A stretch of DNA of 55,668 nt from Faecalispora jeddahensis (lineage in GTDB: Bacteria > Bacillota > Clostridia > Oscillospirales > Acutalibacteraceae): positions 1 to 55,668 of the forward strand of contig NZ_CBYL010000026.1 of NCBI RefSeq assembly GCF_000577335.1. The letters are read 5' to 3'. The position numbers and the translations under genes are program-made. Position 1 is the stretch's first letter, and each line of letters begins with the position of its first letter. Shown here piece by piece: positions 27,163-35,746 of this stretch. The notes beneath the pieces are model-generated. The model ran no database searches. It saw nothing but the letters and a program-made list of their open reading frames with translations, and had not been told where the DNA came from.

Positions 27163-27594
27163 ATGGATCAGACGGATATCAGAATTATGAATATTCTGCA
27201 GCAGGACTGCAAGACCCCGATGCGTGAAATCGGGCGTCAGGTGGGTCTGACCGCGCCTGCCGTTTCGGAACGGATTGCCCAGCTGCGCGATTCCGGCGCA
27301 ATTCGTGCCTTTCGGGCCAAGCTGGATTTTGCGGCAGCCGGTAAAAAGCTGGCGGCTTATATCATGATCAACGTGCCGCCGGACACTTACGCGCGCTTCT
27401 GCACCTTTACCAAGGACAACCCGGCCATTACGGAGCATCACCATATTATCGGGCCATACAACGCCCTTTTAAAAATTCATGTCGCCGATTCTGAAGAGCT
27501 GGAAAGCCAGCTGTCTGAAATCCGCTCCTTTGGCATGTCGCAGACCGCAGTGGTACTGAAAACCTATTTTGACCAAAAGTCTCTGCCGGAATGA
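27163..27594 (+). CDS. Lrp/AsnC family transcriptional regulator
   Basis: A 143-residue regulator with an N-terminal helix-turn-helix (MDQTDIRIMNILQQDCKTPM, then EIGRQVGLTAPAVSERIAQL, about residues 1-45) and a C-terminal RAM ligand-binding domain. The ATG at 27163 follows AAGGAG; the frame is open further upstream but that part is the leader. Members respond to amino acids. Divergent arrangement with the ureohydrolase suggests local control of that gene and of itself. The effector is not visible. Confidence 0.92.
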   Translation: MDQTDIRIMNILQQDCKTPMREIGRQVGLTAPAVSERIAQLRDSGAIRAFRAKLDFAAAGKKLAAYIMINVPPDTYARFCTFTKDNPAITEHHHIIGPYNALLKIHVADSEELESQLSEIRSFGMSQTAVVLKTYFDQKSLPE

Positions 27595-27622
27595 CAGCAT
27601 TCGTATTCTCTGATACACCTGG

Positions 27623-27672
27623 CGCCAGTCCTCTCAGTAAACCGTGTTTTTACTGAGGAACTGGCGTTTTTT
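27623..27672 (+). terminator. Terminator of the Lrp/AsnC gene
   Basis: A long stem: CGCCAGT pairs with ACTGGCG and CTCAGTAAA with TTTACTGAG, followed by six T. Confidence 0.88.
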
Positions 27673-27984
27673 ACGCCTAAAGATCATTTATCGGGCGTTC
27701 ATCCTCTGCCCTTTCAAGCGGAGCTTTACCGCCCATTCTGCAAGCCCGCTTGTCCCGATTAAACTAAAAAATCTACTCTTCTTGTTAAAAATGATAAAAT
27801 AATTGTCTTTTACACTGTCCTGCGTTACAATAACGTCTGAAAGTCTGTATCTATTGATTTGAGCGCCGTATCTTTTCGAACGACAGCCCGAATAACGGTC
27901 TTTCATATAGAAAGCGCGCCATGTGCGCAAAAATTTGTTGCGCCGCATCCACAATAACCGGAGCGGCAGTAAGGAGAGAACAAA
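27673..27984 (+). other. Leader region of the ECF S-component gene
   Basis: About 310 bp without a gene. S-component genes often carry vitamin riboswitches, but I did not recognise the conserved cores of the TPP, FMN, THF, preQ1 or cobalamin classes. An AT-rich stretch at about 27765-27805 may contain the promoter. Confidence 0.4.
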
Positions 27985-28605
27985 ATGTCTACAGCCAACA
28001 CAAAACCCCTTTCGCACACATCCTTTTCCGCGCAGCGACTGACCGTGGTGGGCATGATGATCGCTTTGACAGTGGTGATGCTCAACACCCCCCTGGGCGC
28101 GATTACGCTGCCCATGATCCGCATTACCATTGCGCATGTGCCGATTCTCATCACGGCGATTCTGTTCGGCTTATCCGAAGGATTGATGGTGGCTTTTGCC
28201 TTTGGTGTCTGCACCCTGCTCATTGCGCTGATCTCGCCGGTCTCGGTTCTGGATCCATTTTTCGTAAACCCGCTGGTTTCGATTCTTCCCCGCGTCATCA
28301 TCCCGGTGACTACTTATTTCAGCTACCGCGGGCTGCAAAAGCTGCTGCCCCAGTTTAAGGGCAAAGAAACACTCTCTGTGGCAATCAGTTTGGCAATCGG
28401 CAACCTGACCAACACCTTTGGCGTATACGCCATGCTATATCTGCTGTATGCTGCTCAGATTTTAGAAAAGACGGGGACTCCTGCGCTGAGCCTGATCATC
28501 GGTCTGATCTCCACCTCCACTGCCATCAAATGCGCGGGCATTGTGCTGATCGGCACGCCCATTGTACTGACCCTGCGCAAGGCGCTTCAGCATTTGCAGC
28601 GCTGA
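27985..28605 (+). CDS. ECF transporter S component, substrate unknown
   Basis: A 206-residue membrane protein with about six hydrophobic segments, fitting the substrate-binding (S) subunit of energy-coupling factor vitamin transporters. The segment IRITIAHVPILITAILFG resembles the second-helix signature of the folate/pantothenate-like S components. No EcfA or EcfT genes lie nearby, so it would use a shared group II energizing module encoded elsewhere. The ATG at 27985 follows AAGGAGAG. No riboswitch could be named to indicate the vitamin. Confidence 0.82.
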   Translation: MSTANTKPLSHTSFSAQRLTVVGMMIALTVVMLNTPLGAITLPMIRITIAHVPILITAILFGLSEGLMVAFAFGVCTLLIALISPVSVLDPFFVNPLVSILPRVIIPVTTYFSYRGLQKLLPQFKGKETLSVAISLAIGNLTNTFGVYAMLYLLYAAQILEKTGTPALSLIIGLISTSTAIKCAGIVLIGTPIVLTLRKALQHLQR

Positions 28606-28712
28606 AAAATTATTTGCGCGAAGCTTTCAAAGAAACGTTCCGTATTCTGGAGCACGGGATACCACGGGAACGCCAACATAAGCCTGTGAAAGAACAGGCA
28701 AAGCAGCGGACT

Positions 28713-28754
28713 GAAAAAGAGCCATGGAGCATAAAATGCCCCATGGCTTTTTTT
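28713..28754. terminator. Bidirectional terminator
   Basis: GCCATGG pairs with CCATGGC and the arms are extended by A and T runs, giving seven T on the plus strand and a T-rich tail on the minus strand. It serves the S-component gene and the convergent diguanylate cyclase gene. Confidence 0.85.
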
Positions 28755-28791
28755 GCATTATTTTATTTTTGCAGGGGCTGAACCAGCCCAG

Positions 28792-29946
28792 TTAGTCTTC
28801 GTCTTCACACTGGTTCTGCTCCTCATTCTTCTGCTTGTTTAAATACATCAGCCGGTCGATCCGGGTGAGGAAGGAAGAGGCCGTCAAGCCTTCCTTTCGG
28901 TCAAAGCAGTCGCAGCCAATCGTCAGCCCGATCTCATAGGGTACAACATTCTGGCGGTTAAATATCTCGATATTCTTATGCAGCCTTTCAAGGATTTCTT
29001 TCAGTTCGCAGGAATCCTGAATTTCCATCACCACCACAAACTCATCGCCGCCGTAACGCGAGATAAAATCCTGGCGGCGGAACGTCTGCCGTAAGATCCG
29101 GGATACATTCCGCAGCGCCTGATCCCCGCTGTCGTGTCCATACTCATCGTTAATTTTTTTAAAGGAATCCAGATCGATCATCAGGCCGGCCAGCAGGCGG
29201 TTATCCCTGGTTTTGACCTTCACGGAGAGGTAATGGTCGAGATACCGGCGGTTATAGAGCCCCGTTAAATAGTCTGTTCTCAGCTGGTCGTTCTGAATAT
29301 TGATGTACAGCATCAGGATTGACAGCGTGGTACAGGCCCAGATCAAAACGCCCCTGGGCATGAGGAACTGGATCACCGCACCGACGGTCGGAAAAAGCCC
29401 AAACAGAAAAAGGCTGGAAAACTCTTTGAAGGTCATACGCTTTCGATTGACAAACAGCAGCAGGCTGGTGGCAATCACATAAATCAGGCAGATGATCATT
29501 AAAATGATGATGTATTTGCCGCGATGGTAAGTATTATATTCGTCGAGGACAAAATAAATATTCCCAAAAACACTGACAACGGAGAGCACCAGATTGAATG
29601 CCACCGGAATCAGCAAAAAATGCATGTAGCTGCGCATGCGTTTCCGGCTTCCAAAAATATAGAAATCCACATACAGGTACCAAAGCAGGCAGATCACCGG
29701 ATTGAGGGCATTGTAGGCCACCATCGCCCCCGACGACAGGATGCGGAAAATGCGTCCCGGTCTGCCGTCAATCATCCACATCAGCGTATCCAGAAGCAGC
29801 ATTGCGGCAACAGCGCAGATGATCGACAAAAAAAGCCGCTGATCCGGAAAATACTGGCGGTCCTGACGGCGTACATTCCGAAAGACAAAAAACAATATGA
29901 TCAAAGCGTAGCAGTTCAGCTCAATAAATTGAACAATCAGATTCAC
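28792..29946 (-). CDS. Membrane-bound diguanylate cyclase
   Basis: A 384-residue protein with six or seven hydrophobic segments in residues 1-215, then a complete GGDEF domain. The active-site motif is GGDEF at 299-303. An inhibitory I-site RxxD is present at R290-D293, five residues before it, so product inhibition by c-di-GMP is expected. DYLTGLYNRRYL (about 225-236) marks the domain start. The start is a GTG at 29946 with GGAAGGAG upstream. The N-terminal membrane part is not a sensor family I can name. A single gene with no EAL partner nearby. Confidence 0.93.
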   Translation of the reverse strand: MNLIVQFIELNCYALIILFFVFRNVRRQDRQYFPDQRLFLSIICAVAAMLLLDTLMWMIDGRPGRIFRILSSGAMVAYNALNPVICLLWYLYVDFYIFGSRKRMRSYMHFLLIPVAFNLVLSVVSVFGNIYFVLDEYNTYHRGKYIIILMIICLIYVIATSLLLFVNRKRMTFKEFSSLFLFGLFPTVGAVIQFLMPRGVLIWACTTLSILMLYINIQNDQLRTDYLTGLYNRRYLDHYLSVKVKTRDNRLLAGLMIDLDSFKKINDEYGHDSGDQALRNVSRILRQTFRRQDFISRYGGDEFVVVMEIQDSCELKEILERLHKNIEIFNRQNVVPYEIGLTIGCDCFDRKEGLTASSFLTRIDRLMYLNKQKNEEQNQCEDED

Positions 29947-30233
29947 TGTAACGACGGCTCCTTCCGGATATTTTCCCCCGAGTTCTTCCTTAAGATCATT
30001 CGGGACGCGAAAAATCGGCGGGCGGTATCCTCACGGTTCATTTTGATAATAACAGCGAAACCCCAACAATGCAGATAGTGAAATCCATTTTTTTATAATT
30101 ATTTTACACGGGAACGGCCGCTTTCTTTCTTCTTTTTAAGGCTTGCAAGACGGAGTGCACCGCCCAAGATTTCTTTTTGTCGTTTTCACAGCATCTTCTC
30201 ATGGATTTGCATCCAACAATATGAAAATTTAGG
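29947..30233. other. Divergent intergenic region, no gene
   Basis: AT-rich from about 30050. Nothing supported except the promoter described next and the ribosome site of the cyclase gene. Confidence 0.45.
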
Positions 30234-30262
30234 TTGACAAATTCCTTACTTCACACTATGAT
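30234..30262 (+). promoter_or_regulatory. Strong sigma-A promoter of the M20 peptidase gene
   Basis: TTGACA (30234-30239) and TATGAT (30257-30262) with a 17-bp spacer. The leader to the ATG at 30412 is about 140 bases. Confidence 0.75.
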
Positions 30263-30411
30263 TTAAAACATACATGATATATATGAAATTGTTTTTCTTG
30301 TCTGGCGGCGATCCGTTTGACAAAAGAGAGAAACATATGAGCGGCTTTGGCCGCGGGTAAACCATCCATCACACAGCGATCCATTTGAGGAGCAGAAAAT
30401 GAGGTGCAACC

Positions 30412-31524
30412 ATGCTGACAAACAAAGAGCGGTTAATCGAGCAATTCACCAGACTGATTACCATTGACAGCCCCACCCTTGGGGAAAGGCAGATAGCCGA
30501 CTACCTGAAGAGCGAGCTCACCGCACTGGGCCTGACGGTACAGGAGGACGACGCGGGCGAGCGTCTGGGCGGAACCAGCGGGAATCTGTATGGATTTTTA
30601 GAGGGTGACAGCAGCCTGCCGCCTTTGTTGCTGGGGTCACACATGGATACGGTGGAGCCGTCCTCCGGAAAACGGGCCATACTGGAAAACGGCGTTCTGC
30701 ACAGCGAGGGGAGCACCGTTCTTGGCGCGGATGACTGCTCGGGAATCGCCGCGATCCTGGAAACGCTTCGCGTGATTCAGGAGCAAAAGCTGAATCACCG
30801 CCCGGTGGAGGTATTGTTCACGATTGCAGAGGAAATCTACTGCAAGGGCGCGGAACAGTTTGATTTTTCGCGGGTGCGCTCCAAAGAAGCCTACGTTCTC
30901 GATTATTCCGGCCCCGCGGGAACAGCGGCCTACCAGGCACCGACGATTCTGTCCTTCACCGCTGTTGTTCACGGGCTGGCGTCGCACGCGGGTTTTGCCC
31001 CGCACAAGGGCATCCACGCCGTTCAGGCCGCGGCCAGTGCGGTAGCCGCCCTGAAGCTGGGGCAGATCGACTCGGATACGACGCTGAACATCGGTACGAT
31101 CCAGGGCGGAAAGGGAAACAATGTCATCCCTGATCTGTGCACAGTCACCGGTGAAATCCGCAGCTATTCCCATGAAACGGCGCTTTCTCTGGCTGAGAAG
31201 GTACATAAACAGTTCGAAACTTCCGCGGCGGCATTCGGCGCCACAGTGGAGTTTGAGGAAAAGCTCGGCTGCCGGGCCTACGAAACCCCGAAGGATCACC
31301 CCGTGATAGAGCGGTTCCAGCGGGCCTGCCGCGAGATAAACCTGCCCGGAACGCTGGAAAAGACGTTTGGCGGCAGCGATAATAACGTATTTGCCCAAAA
31401 CGGCATTACGGGGCTTGTCGTGTCGAGCGCGATGTACCAGTGCCATTCACTGGAGGAATACGCCCCCGTAGAAGAAATGATTCAGTTAGCCGAGCTGGCC
31501 CGGCTGCTGATTACTCTGGAATGA
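30412..31524 (+). CDS. M20 family metallopeptidase (PepT-like)
   Basis: A 370-residue dizinc hydrolase of the M20 family, of the PepT-like group. Metal and catalytic residues are in GSHMDTV (H77, D79), LGADDCSG (D107), the pair AEE (E140-E141), and D164 in VLDYSG. The bacterial dimerisation domain lies in the middle (HGLASHAGFAPHKGIHAV), and FGGSDNNVFAQNG precedes the last histidine. Substrate is probably a small peptide or N-acyl amino acid. A papain-like protein gene follows after 13 bp, so the two share an operon. Confidence 0.9.
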   Translation: MLTNKERLIEQFTRLITIDSPTLGERQIADYLKSELTALGLTVQEDDAGERLGGTSGNLYGFLEGDSSLPPLLLGSHMDTVEPSSGKRAILENGVLHSEGSTVLGADDCSGIAAILETLRVIQEQKLNHRPVEVLFTIAEEIYCKGAEQFDFSRVRSKEAYVLDYSGPAGTAAYQAPTILSFTAVVHGLASHAGFAPHKGIHAVQAAASAVAALKLGQIDSDTTLNIGTIQGGKGNNVIPDLCTVTGEIRSYSHETALSLAEKVHKQFETSAAAFGATVEFEEKLGCRAYETPKDHPVIERFQRACREINLPGTLEKTFGGSDNNVFAQNGITGLVVSSAMYQCHSLEEYAPVEEMIQLAELARLLITLE

Positions 31525-31537
31525 TTGAGAGATATTT

Positions 31538-32158
31538 ATGAAAAATCCGCTGAATTACCAAACAACCGAATACGACTGCGGCCCCACCACGCTGCTCAAC
31601 GCCATCAGCTATTTGTTCCGGCGGGAGGAAATCCCGCCGGACATCATCAAGCATATTATGCTTTATTGCCTCGATTCCTATAACGGAAAAGGAGAATTTG
31701 GGAAAAATGGAACGTCGCGCATGGCGATGATGTTCCTGAGCGACTGGCTGAATCAGTTCGGCAAGGTGAAAAAATTTCCGATCCACTGCGAATATTTGAC
31801 AGGGCGGGACGTGTGCATCCACCAGAACAGCAAAATTGTCTCCGCCCTGCAGCAGGGCGGAGCGGCTGTGGTGCGGCTGCGTTATGGCTACTGGCACTAT
31901 GTGCTTTTGACCGCCGCCGATGAAGAGAGCATTTACCTGTTCGACCCATATTACCGGAAAAAGCCGTTCCAGCAGAAGGGGATCGAGATTATTCTGGACA
32001 TGCCTCTGAGCAGGAACCGCCGGGTCTCGTACGAGCTTTTGAACGGCTCCGGCCGCAGCCCGTATGCGCTTGGCCCCACCGAAACCAGAGAAGCGATTCT
32101 GCTGTTTAACACAGAAACGCAGAAAACGCCCGCAAACACCATCGAGTATTTTATCTGA
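31538..32158 (+). CDS. Papain-like (C39-type) cysteine protease domain protein
   Basis: A 206-residue protein with the fold signature of peptidase C39-like proteins: catalytic cysteine C14 in EYDCGPTTLLNAI, histidine H120 in GYWHYVLLT, and D136 in YLFDPYYR. No signal peptide, transporter or GG-leader context, so it is probably not a bacteriocin maturase. It is the second gene of a unit with the M20 peptidase and ends at a clear terminator. Cytosolic peptide processing or hydrolysis is a guess from this pairing; the exact substrate is unknown. Confidence 0.8.
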   Translation: MKNPLNYQTTEYDCGPTTLLNAISYLFRREEIPPDIIKHIMLYCLDSYNGKGEFGKNGTSRMAMMFLSDWLNQFGKVKKFPIHCEYLTGRDVCIHQNSKIVSALQQGGAAVVRLRYGYWHYVLLTAADEESIYLFDPYYRKKPFQQKGIEIILDMPLSRNRRVSYELLNGSGRSPYALGPTETREAILLFNTETQKTPANTIEYFI

Positions 32159-32169
32159 CAGAACGGTTG

Positions 32170-32204
32170 AAAGCGAGAGCAAAAATATACGCTCTCGCTT
32201 TTTT
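32170..32204 (+). terminator. Terminator of the M20-C39 unit
   Basis: AAGCGAGAGC pairs with GCTCTCGCTT, followed by a run of T. Confidence 0.88.
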
Positions 32205-32331
32205 AGGTACCAGTCGGACCGAGCTGCCGGATCAGTATGATTCAGCCAATGGAATTCTGCAAGGGATGGGCAAAAGAGCCTTGGTTTCGCAGCACGAAAC
32301 AAGGCCCTTTTGGATAACAACACTTACGTTT

Positions 32332-33747
32332 TTATTGATCCCGTGCGTCCGCGGCCAGACGTACCGGCGCAGCGGAAGGGGATTCCGGCATGGTGCGGAT
32401 GCAGCCACGATACACGTGGCGGAACAGCAGCAGGCTTGCCGCCAGCGAAAAGATCTCCGCAATCGGGAACGCATACCAGACCGAATTCAGAGAGATATGG
32501 GCAAGCAGGTGGGCCGCAGGCAGCAGCACGATCATCTGGCGCAGCAGAGAAATCGCAAGGCTGTAAATTCCCTTGCCCAGCGCCTGGAACACCGTGCTGA
32601 ACGTGATGCCCACCGCAGCCGGCACAAAGCAAAGGCTGATAATCTGCAGTGCCGGAACACCGATCTGCACCATCTCGGGGGAAGCTTCGAAAATCAGAAG
32701 CAGGCGAGCGGGCATTACCCAGAACAGAAGAACACCGGCAGCCATGATCAGCGCGCTGACCACAAGGCCGATGCGGATAGCCTGCACCATTCTCGGTTGT
32801 TTTTTCGCGCCGTAATTATACCCCAGAATCGGCATCATGCCCTGCATGAGACCGAACACCGGCATAAAGACAAACGACTGCAGCTTGAAATAAATTCCGA
32901 ACAGCGCCACCGCCGTATCGGTAAAGCGAACCAGAATCAGGTTCATGCCCATTACCATCACCGATGCGATCGACTGCATGATGATGGTGGGGATGCCGAC
33001 CGCATAAATATCGCGGACAATTTTGAGATCCAGACGGAAACCGCGGAAATTAACTTCGATCTCATGCTTTTTCTTCATCAGAACGGTCAATGATACACAC
33101 ATGGCGATACACTGGGCCAGCACGTTGGCGATCGCCGCGCCGGGCACACCCATGGCGGGAACGCCGAACCAGCCGAAGATGAAGATCGGGTCCAGAATCA
33201 GGCTGGTCAAAGCGCCGATCAGCTGAAAGACCATCGGATAGATCATATTGCCGGTCGCCTGCAGCGTCTTTTCTACATTGATTTCGACGAACACGCCGAA
33301 CGAGAAGATGGAGACGATCTGAACAAACCGGGTCCCGTCCGCAATGACGGTCGGGTCTGTGGAAAAGCCCTCGATAAACTGGCGGGCAAAAAACAGACCG
33401 AACAGCGCAAACAGCGCCCAGTTGACAAGACCTAGCAGCAGGCCATGGGTCGCGGCACTGTTGGCCTCTTTTCTGCGGCCCTCCCCTAGGCGGCGCGAAA
33501 CCAGCGAGTTAATACCGACGCCGGTGCCGACACCAAAGGCCACCAGCAGGGACTGGATCGGAAACGCCAGCGAAACGGCCGTCAAAGCCTCCTGACTGAT
33601 TTTAGCGACGAAAAAACTGTCAACAATATTGTAAAGGGCCTGCACCATCATCGAGAACATTGCGGGCACAGCCATGCCCGCAATCAACCCGCCGACCGGC
33701 GCAGTTCCCATCTTATTTTCTTTGATTTCTGTTTTGATTGTTTCCAT
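32332..33747 (-). CDS. MATE family efflux transporter
   Basis: A 471-residue, 12-helix MATE exporter. The start of the family fold (PVGGLIAGMAVPAMFSMMVQ, then ALYNIVDSFFVAKIS) and its repeat in the second half (GIPTIIMQSIASVMVMGMN) are clear. Cation-coupled export of drugs or metabolites is the known role; no substrate can be read from the sequence. The ATG at 33747 follows AGGAGTG; upstream in-frame codons lack a ribosome site. It is divergent from the small conserved gene at 33926. Confidence 0.93.
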   Translation of the reverse strand: METIKTEIKENKMGTAPVGGLIAGMAVPAMFSMMVQALYNIVDSFFVAKISQEALTAVSLAFPIQSLLVAFGVGTGVGINSLVSRRLGEGRRKEANSAATHGLLLGLVNWALFALFGLFFARQFIEGFSTDPTVIADGTRFVQIVSIFSFGVFVEINVEKTLQATGNMIYPMVFQLIGALTSLILDPIFIFGWFGVPAMGVPGAAIANVLAQCIAMCVSLTVLMKKKHEIEVNFRGFRLDLKIVRDIYAVGIPTIIMQSIASVMVMGMNLILVRFTDTAVALFGIYFKLQSFVFMPVFGLMQGMMPILGYNYGAKKQPRMVQAIRIGLVVSALIMAAGVLLFWVMPARLLLIFEASPEMVQIGVPALQIISLCFVPAAVGITFSTVFQALGKGIYSLAISLLRQMIVLLPAAHLLAHISLNSVWYAFPIAEIFSLAASLLLFRHVYRGCIRTMPESPSAAPVRLAADARDQ

Positions 33748-33858
33748 GTGTTCACTCCTGAAATGCGTTATGATAAATTTTTGATTCGATTGGGCCCAAA
33801 GAAACAAATTTTCCCACTTGTTTTCTTCCCGTAAAGAAAACGGCGGCGGGGATTTTTC

Positions 33859-33887
33859 TTTACTTCTAGGCCTGTCTATGCTATAAT
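33859..33887 (+). promoter_or_regulatory. Promoter of the 101-residue protein gene
   Basis: TTTACT (33859-33864), a 17-bp spacer, and a perfect TATAAT (33882-33887) with an extended TGC before it. Confidence 0.7.
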
Positions 33888-33925
33888 TTTAGTTCACAAA
33901 GTATGAATGATGGGAGGTTATCAGT

Positions 33926-34231
33926 TTGAGTAACGAAAACGGAAAAGAGAATGCCACGAAGTTTCCCACCTACCGCGGAAAGCCCCTTGTGCGCTGCGGC
34001 GACGTGATTTATTATGGAAGCATGAAAGACAAATACGTGGTAAAATTGGAAATCAAGAGCAAAAAACGCGTGCTGGATATGGACGTTGCCGACAAGGTCG
34101 GCATTCAGTTAATGTATACCAACCCCGACATTCGCGCCCGCAAGCAAATTGTAAAATCCAGCGAAAAGGAAGGGCTGTACCTGGCCATGGATATTGCCGA
34201 TGCCTGGCTGCAAAGGGCTCTTTCTGAATAA
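33926..34231 (+). CDS. Small conserved-looking hypothetical protein
   Basis: A 101-residue soluble protein that I do not recognise as a named family. It contains YRGKPLVRCGDVIYYGSM followed by VVKLEIKSKK, resembling an OB- or SH3-like small beta fold, and ends in a helix (MDIADAWLQRALSE). It starts with TTG at 33926, with GGGAGG eight bases upstream, a strong promoter before it and a strong terminator after it: a complete, actively maintained single-gene unit. Function unknown. Confidence 0.75.
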   Translation: MSNENGKENATKFPTYRGKPLVRCGDVIYYGSMKDKYVVKLEIKSKKRVLDMDVADKVGIQLMYTNPDIRARKQIVKSSEKEGLYLAMDIADAWLQRALSE

Positions 34232-34287
34232 CGCAATTCTGATCGTTTTGGTCTATATTGAGAAATCATTTGTTTCTCACACGTTTG

Positions 34288-34319
34288 AAACCGCCGGGAA
34301 TGCTCCCGGCGGCTTTTTG
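34288..34319 (+). terminator. Terminator of the 101-residue protein gene
   Basis: CCGCCGGGA pairs with TCCCGGCGG over a short loop, followed by CTTTTTG. Confidence 0.88.
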
Positions 34320-34328
34320 TTTCCGTCT

Positions 34329-34359
34329 TTTAAAGGGGGAGGCCGAACGGCCTGCCCCC
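34329..34359 (-). terminator. Terminator of the pur operon
   Basis: On the minus strand a GC stem (GGGGG, bulged C, AGGCC; pairing with GGCCTCCCCC) with loop GTTC, then TTTAAAA. It lies ten bases past the purD stop. Confidence 0.65.
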
Positions 34360-34369
34360 TGCTTCGTTG

Positions 34370-35641
34370 TCAGGCGTTCTGAATTTTCCCGATATCGCGG
34401 CGGTAGTGGGCGCCCTCAAAATGGATGCCGGAAACCGCACGATACGCTTTTTCCAGCGCTTCCTCCAGTGTTTCACCCGTAGCGGTCACTCCAAGCACGC
34501 GCCCGCCGTTTGTGACGAACTCTTCGCCGCGCAGAGCGGTACCGGCGTGATACACCGTCGCCCCCTGCACCTGGCCGTCTTTGGACAGGCCGCTGATCGC
34601 AATGCCTTTCTGGTACTGCGCAGGGTAGCCGCCGGAGGCCATCACCACACAGGCTGCTGCCTGCGATGACCACTGAATCTCCTGCTCCTCCAGACGCTCA
34701 TCGATGACGGCTTCCATAATATCGAGCAGGTCACTTGTAAGGCGAGGCAAAACCACCTGGGTTTCGGGGTCACCGAAACGGGCGTTGTATTCGATCACGC
34801 GCGGACCCTTCGGGGTGAGCATCAGCCCAAAATACAAACAGCCCTTAAATGGCCGGCCCTCGGCATTCATGGCATGGATGGTGGGAAGAAAAATGGTTTC
34901 CATGCACACGCGCGCCGTTTCGTCGTCGTAAAACGGATTGGGACTGATGGTTCCCATGCCGCCGGTGTTCGCGCCCTGATCGTTGTCGAGCGCGCGCTTG
35001 TGATCTTTGGAGGACACCATGGGGCGCACGCATTTGCCGTCGGTAAACGCCAGAACCGAAACCTCCGGCCCGGTGAGGAACTCTTCGAGCACGATGCGGC
35101 TGCCGGATTCGCCGAAGATTTTATCCTCCATCATCGAGCGAACCGCCTGCTCCGCTTCCGCGTAGTCCTGCGCGATCACGACTCCCTTGCCGAGCGCAAG
35201 GCCGTCGGCCTTGATGACGACCGGGTAGCTGTTCTCACGGCGGATTTCCGCGAGCGCCGCTTCCGGCTCGGTAAACACCTGGTACCCCGCCGTGGGGATA
35301 TTGTATTTTTTCATCAGATTTTTGGAAAACACCTTGCTCGCTTCAATCTGCGCCGCAGCCTTGTGCGGGCCGAACGCGCGGATGCCCTCGGCCTCCAGCG
35401 CGTCCACCATTCCGGCGGCCAGCGGATCGTCGGGCGCTACGACAACCAGATCGACCCCGTTGCTCTTTGCAAACGCCACCACGCCGGGAATGTCCGCCGC
35501 CTTGATGTCTACGCATTCCGCGTCTCGGGCGATGCCGCCGTTGCCGGGCGCACACCAGAGCTTCGTCAGCCGGAAACTTTCTTTCAGCTTGCGCACCAGT
35601 GCATGCTCGCGGCCGCCGCTGCCGATTACCAGTACCTTCAT
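34370..35641 (-). CDS. purD: Phosphoribosylamine--glycine ligase
   Basis: A 423-residue ATP-grasp ligase that makes GAR from phosphoribosylamine and glycine. It shows the N-terminal VLVIGSGGREHAL, the ATP-grasp strands PVVIKADGLALGKGVVIA and the metal-binding end EYNARFGDPETQ. The ATG at 35641 was taken because homology starts there; a GTG 12 bases upstream sits on the ribosome site AGGAG. Last gene of the operon purE-purM-purN-purO-AICARFT-purD. Normal length. Confidence 0.97.
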   Translation of the reverse strand: MKVLVIGSGGREHALVRKLKESFRLTKLWCAPGNGGIARDAECVDIKAADIPGVVAFAKSNGVDLVVVAPDDPLAAGMVDALEAEGIRAFGPHKAAAQIEASKVFSKNLMKKYNIPTAGYQVFTEPEAALAEIRRENSYPVVIKADGLALGKGVVIAQDYAEAEQAVRSMMEDKIFGESGSRIVLEEFLTGPEVSVLAFTDGKCVRPMVSSKDHKRALDNDQGANTGGMGTISPNPFYDDETARVCMETIFLPTIHAMNAEGRPFKGCLYFGLMLTPKGPRVIEYNARFGDPETQVVLPRLTSDLLDIMEAVIDERLEEQEIQWSSQAAACVVMASGGYPAQYQKGIAISGLSKDGQVQGATVYHAGTALRGEEFVTNGGRVLGVTATGETLEEALEKAYRAVSGIHFEGAHYRRDIGKIQNA

Positions 35642-35746
35642 ATTTTCACACACTCCTGTTGTAAACTCATACGGATTCCCGATCCTCTAAGCGGAAGAGA
35701 TTTTCTCCCCCGCCTTCCTGCTTCTCGCAGATCAGTACCGGGTTAA

